Assembly (NCBI RefSeq): GCF_002086285.1
Contig: NZ_MVHU01000041.1
Location: 1-34,195 of the forward strand
DNA length: 34,195 bases
Origin: Mycolicibacter kumamotonensis
Lineage (GTDB): Bacteria > Actinomycetota > Actinomycetes > Mycobacteriales > Mycobacteriaceae
Direction of reading: 5' to 3'
This document shows, one piece after another, positions 32,202-34,195 of the stretch. The notes beneath the pieces were generated by a model, which saw nothing but the letters and a program-made list of their open reading frames with translations, was not told the DNA's origin and did not search any database. How positions within the stretch are numbered: the first letter of the stretch is position 1; the number at the start of each line of letters is the position of its first letter. A program made the translations under genes and the position numbers.

Positions 32202-32433
32202 GGGTCGCGTAAATCCGCTTGCAGTCCGGGCAGACCGGCGAACCCGGCTTCGCCGACTTGGTCACCGGGAACACTTCGCCGCACAGGGCCACCACGTGCG
32301 TGCCCATGACCGCGCTCTCGGCGATCTTGTCCTTCTTGACGTAGTGAAAGTACTTCGGCGTATCGTCGCCGGTCCCGTCATCGACGCGTTCCTCGGCATC
32401 GGTGCGCTCAAGGGTGTCGGTCTGTATGCCCAT
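32188..32433 (-). CDS. DUF3039 protein (Rv2708c-like)
   Basis: 81 aa. N-terminal acidic part, then the DUF3039 core KYFHYVKKDKIAESAVMGTHVVALCGEVFPVTKSAKPGSPVCPDCKRIYATL, with C51 and CPDC (68-71) as likely zinc ligands together with a histidine. Function unknown, conserved beside sigB in actinobacteria. ATG 32431-32433; CACAAT lies 6 nt upstream and no ribosome site is visible, suggesting a leaderless message. Converges with the YihY gene. Confidence 0.9.
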   Translation of the reverse strand: MGIQTDTLERTDAEERVDDGTGDDTPKYFHYVKKDKIAESAVMGTHVVALCGEVFPVTKSAKPGSPVCPDCKRIYATLKKG

Positions 32434-32511
32434 CTGCCCATTGTGCCCAGAACTCAACGGATCGTAAAACCCCTCCTGTCGCGACACCGACCCGTGTGGG
32501 ACAGTGGAGTG

Positions 32512-32967
32512 ATGAAGCACGGCCCCGAGCTGGGTTTCGACGACGACGGTCGGCCGGTGCTCATCACCGCGGCCGCCCCGTCCTACGAGCAACAGCATCG
32601 CGAACGGGTACGCAAGTACCTGACGTTGATGGCGTTCCGGGTACCGGCTCTGATCTTGGCCGCGATCGCCTACGGCATCTGGCACAACGGCTTGATCTCA
32701 CTGCTGATCCTGGTCGGCTCGATACCGCTGCCCTGGATGGCGGTGCTGATCGCCAATGACCGGCCGCCGCGCAGCGCCGACGAGCCGCGCCGCTACGACG
32801 CCGCACCCAGCCGGACGCCGTTGTTCCCCACCGGCTCGCGCCCGGCGCTGGATCGGCCGCGGCCGTCGGGATCCGAGCCGGGATCGGCGGCGTACGAGCC
32901 GGGATCCCCACCGCACCGCTCGGACGGCGGCGGCGCAGGTGAAGCGCCGCACGGTACCGGTTCTTAG
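32512..32967 (+). CDS. DUF3099 membrane protein (Rv2709-like)
   Basis: 151 aa. DUF3099: ITAAAPSYEQQHRERVRKYLTLMAFRVPALILAAIAYGIWHN, then ISLLILVGSIPLPWMAVLIANDRPP, giving two membrane helices with a short loop. The last 60 residues are a Pro/Ser/Gly-rich cytoplasmic tail with two imperfect EPGS-type repeats. Function unknown. ATG 32512-32514 with GGAG very close upstream; GTG one codon earlier is an alternative. Precedes sigB by 128 nt. Confidence 0.87.
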   Translation: MKHGPELGFDDDGRPVLITAAAPSYEQQHRERVRKYLTLMAFRVPALILAAIAYGIWHNGLISLLILVGSIPLPWMAVLIANDRPPRSADEPRRYDAAPSRTPLFPTGSRPALDRPRPSGSEPGSAAYEPGSPPHRSDGGGAGEAPHGTGS

Positions 32968-33028
32968 CACATTCTCAAAGTCATCGGCGTATTCCCGCAC
33001 GTCAGGTGGTGTGGAAAACCGATCGGGC

Positions 33029-33057
33029 GGGAACTCTGCACCCGTGTCCAACGTTGT
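33029..33057 (+). promoter_or_regulatory. ECF-type promoter of sigB
   Basis: GGGAAC (33029-33034), 17-nt spacer, CGTTGT (33052-33057). This resembles the GGAAC / CGTT promoters used by mycobacterial SigE and SigH, which are known to transcribe sigB in M. tuberculosis. A 6-bp-arm palindrome TGTCAC-CT-GTGACA (33055-33068) overlaps the -10 end and the start of transcription and could bind a regulator. Confidence 0.6.
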
Positions 33058-33095
33058 CACCTGTGACAGCTGAAGCCGATCAACGGGAGGCCGTA

Positions 33096-34061
33096 ATGGC
33101 AAAGGCAGATGCCACCATCAGTCGGATCGACGGCGATCTGGACGCGCAGAGTCCGGCCGCAGATCTGGTGCGGGTATACCTCAACGGTATCGGCAAGACC
33201 GCGCTGCTCAACGCCGCCGACGAGGTGGAGCTGGCCAAGCGCATTGAGGCCGGGCTGTATGCACAGCACTTGCTCGACACCCGCAAGCGCTTCGGCGAGA
33301 AGCGCAAGCGCGAGCTGGCCGCGGTGGTCCGCGACGGCGAGGCCGCCCGCCGGCATCTGCTGGAAGCGAACCTGCGCCTGGTGGTCTCGCTGGCCAAGCG
33401 CTACACCGGCCGCGGCATGCCCCTGCTGGACCTGATCCAGGAGGGCAACCTGGGGCTGATCCGTGCGATGGAGAAGTTCGACTACGCAAAGGGATTCAAG
33501 TTCTCCACCTACGCGACCTGGTGGATTCGCCAGGCGATCACTCGCGGTATGGCCGACCAGAGCCGCACCATCCGCCTGCCGGTGCACCTGGTCGAGCAGG
33601 TCAACAAGCTGGCCCGGATCAAGCGTGAGATGCACCAGCAGCTCGGCCGCGAGGCCACCGATGAGGAGCTCGCCGCCGAATCCGGTATCCCGGCGGAGAA
33701 GATCAACGACCTGCTGGAGCACAGCCGCGACCCGGTCAGCCTGGACATGCCGGTCGGCTCCGACGAGGAGGCTCCGCTCGGCGACTTCATCGAGGACTCC
33801 GAGGCGATGTCGGCGGAGAACGCGGTGATCTCCGAGCTGCTGCACACCGACATCCGCAGCGTCCTGGCGACGCTGGACGAACGTGAGCACCAGGTGATCC
33901 GGCTGCGGTTCGGCCTCGATGACGGGCAGCCCCGCACCCTGGATCAGATCGGCAAGCTGTTCGGCCTGTCCCGCGAGCGGGTCCGCCAGATCGAGCGCGA
34001 GGTGATGGCCAAGCTGCGGCACGGCGAGCGCGCCGACCGGTTGCGCTCCTACGCCAGCTGA
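33096..34061 (+). CDS. sigB: Principal-like sigma factor SigB (MysB)
   Basis: 321 aa. Group 2 sigma factor for stress and stationary phase, close to SigA but without the long N-terminal extension. Region 1.2 from about 21 (ADLVRVYLNGIGKTALLNAADEVELAKRIE), region 2 about 88-160 (HLLEANLRLVVSLAKRYTGRGMPLLDLIQEGNLGL; YATWWIRQAITRGMADQSRT), region 4 about 255-318 (LDEREHQVIRLRFGLDDGQPRTLDQIGKLFGLSRERVRQIEREVMAKLRHGERADRLRSYAS). Nearly identical to M. tuberculosis SigB. ATG start 33096 with GGGAGG 5 nt upstream; an upstream in-frame extension lies in the promoter. Confidence 0.97.
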   Translation: MAKADATISRIDGDLDAQSPAADLVRVYLNGIGKTALLNAADEVELAKRIEAGLYAQHLLDTRKRFGEKRKRELAAVVRDGEAARRHLLEANLRLVVSLAKRYTGRGMPLLDLIQEGNLGLIRAMEKFDYAKGFKFSTYATWWIRQAITRGMADQSRTIRLPVHLVEQVNKLARIKREMHQQLGREATDEELAAESGIPAEKINDLLEHSRDPVSLDMPVGSDEEAPLGDFIEDSEAMSAENAVISELLHTDIRSVLATLDEREHQVIRLRFGLDDGQPRTLDQIGKLFGLSRERVRQIEREVMAKLRHGERADRLRSYAS

Positions 34062-34077
34062 CCGACCCCGTTCCGCC

Positions 34078-34195
34078 GGGGCCCCCCCGCGCGGGGGGGG
34101 GCCCGGGGGGGCGGCGGGGGGGGGGGGGGGCGCGGCGGGGGGGGGGCGCCCCCCCCGGGGGGGGGGGCGTGGCGCCGCGGGGGCGGGAGGGGGGG
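34078..34195. other. G/C homopolymer-rich end, probable sequencing artefact
   Basis: After a few normal bases past the sigB stop the sequence becomes almost only G and C in long runs, with hardly any A or T. This is typical of poly-G read error at a contig end and not of mycobacterial intergenic DNA. No feature should be called here. Confidence 0.85.

Overview
The window is high-GC actinobacterial DNA from the family Mycobacteriaceae. The right half holds a gene order I know from mycobacteria: Rv2689c-type RNA methyltransferase, APC permease, ceoB-ceoC, DUF3159, OB-fold protein, hydrolase, DUF3710, dut, DUF3093, DUF4193, cei, ppgK, sigA, then a YihY protein, DUF3039, DUF3099 and sigB. The SigA and SigB proteins are nearly identical to the M. 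tuberculosis ones outside the SigA N-terminus. I cannot name the species. Family and order statements rest on memory, not on a search.

Left part (1-17.1 kb, all minus strand) is an accessory cell-envelope locus. A complete mce operon runs yrbEA-yrbEB-mceA-B-C-D-E-F, then two Mce-associated membrane proteins and three exported proteins: a DUF732 protein, a CAP-domain protein and an MPT51-like non-catalytic antigen-85 relative. Most junctions are 4-nt stop/start overlaps or gaps under 60 nt, so these 13 genes look like one transcript. Upstream lie a second small unit: an exported proline/alanine-rich protein with a 51-bp tandem repeat, and a prolipoprotein diacylglyceryl transferase (Lgt) carrying a roughly 460-residue alanine-rich coiled-coil tail. 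Downstream is a broken PucR-type regulator. The system would build a YrbE/Mce lipid importer; MceE has a lipobox, so an adjacent Lgt makes biological sense. No MceG ATPase is present here.

Middle part (17.2-25.8 kb) is core: tRNA/rRNA-type methyltransferase and APC permease (minus), divergent from the TrkA-like potassium regulators ceoB-ceoC; then small conserved actinobacterial genes in overlapping convergent pairs, and dut divergent from a DUF3093 gene with overlapping -10 elements.

Right part (25.8-34.1 kb): a perfect Crp palindrome sits exactly at -61.5 from the likely leaderless start of cei. cei is followed after 23 nt by ppgK because suhB, which lies between them in M. tuberculosis, is missing. 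sigA has a structured leader; an O-methyltransferase gene follows it where M. tuberculosis has Rv2704-Rv2706c. sigB has an ECF-type promoter. The last ~120 bases are a G/C homopolymer-rich stretch that is almost certainly a contig-end sequencing artefact.
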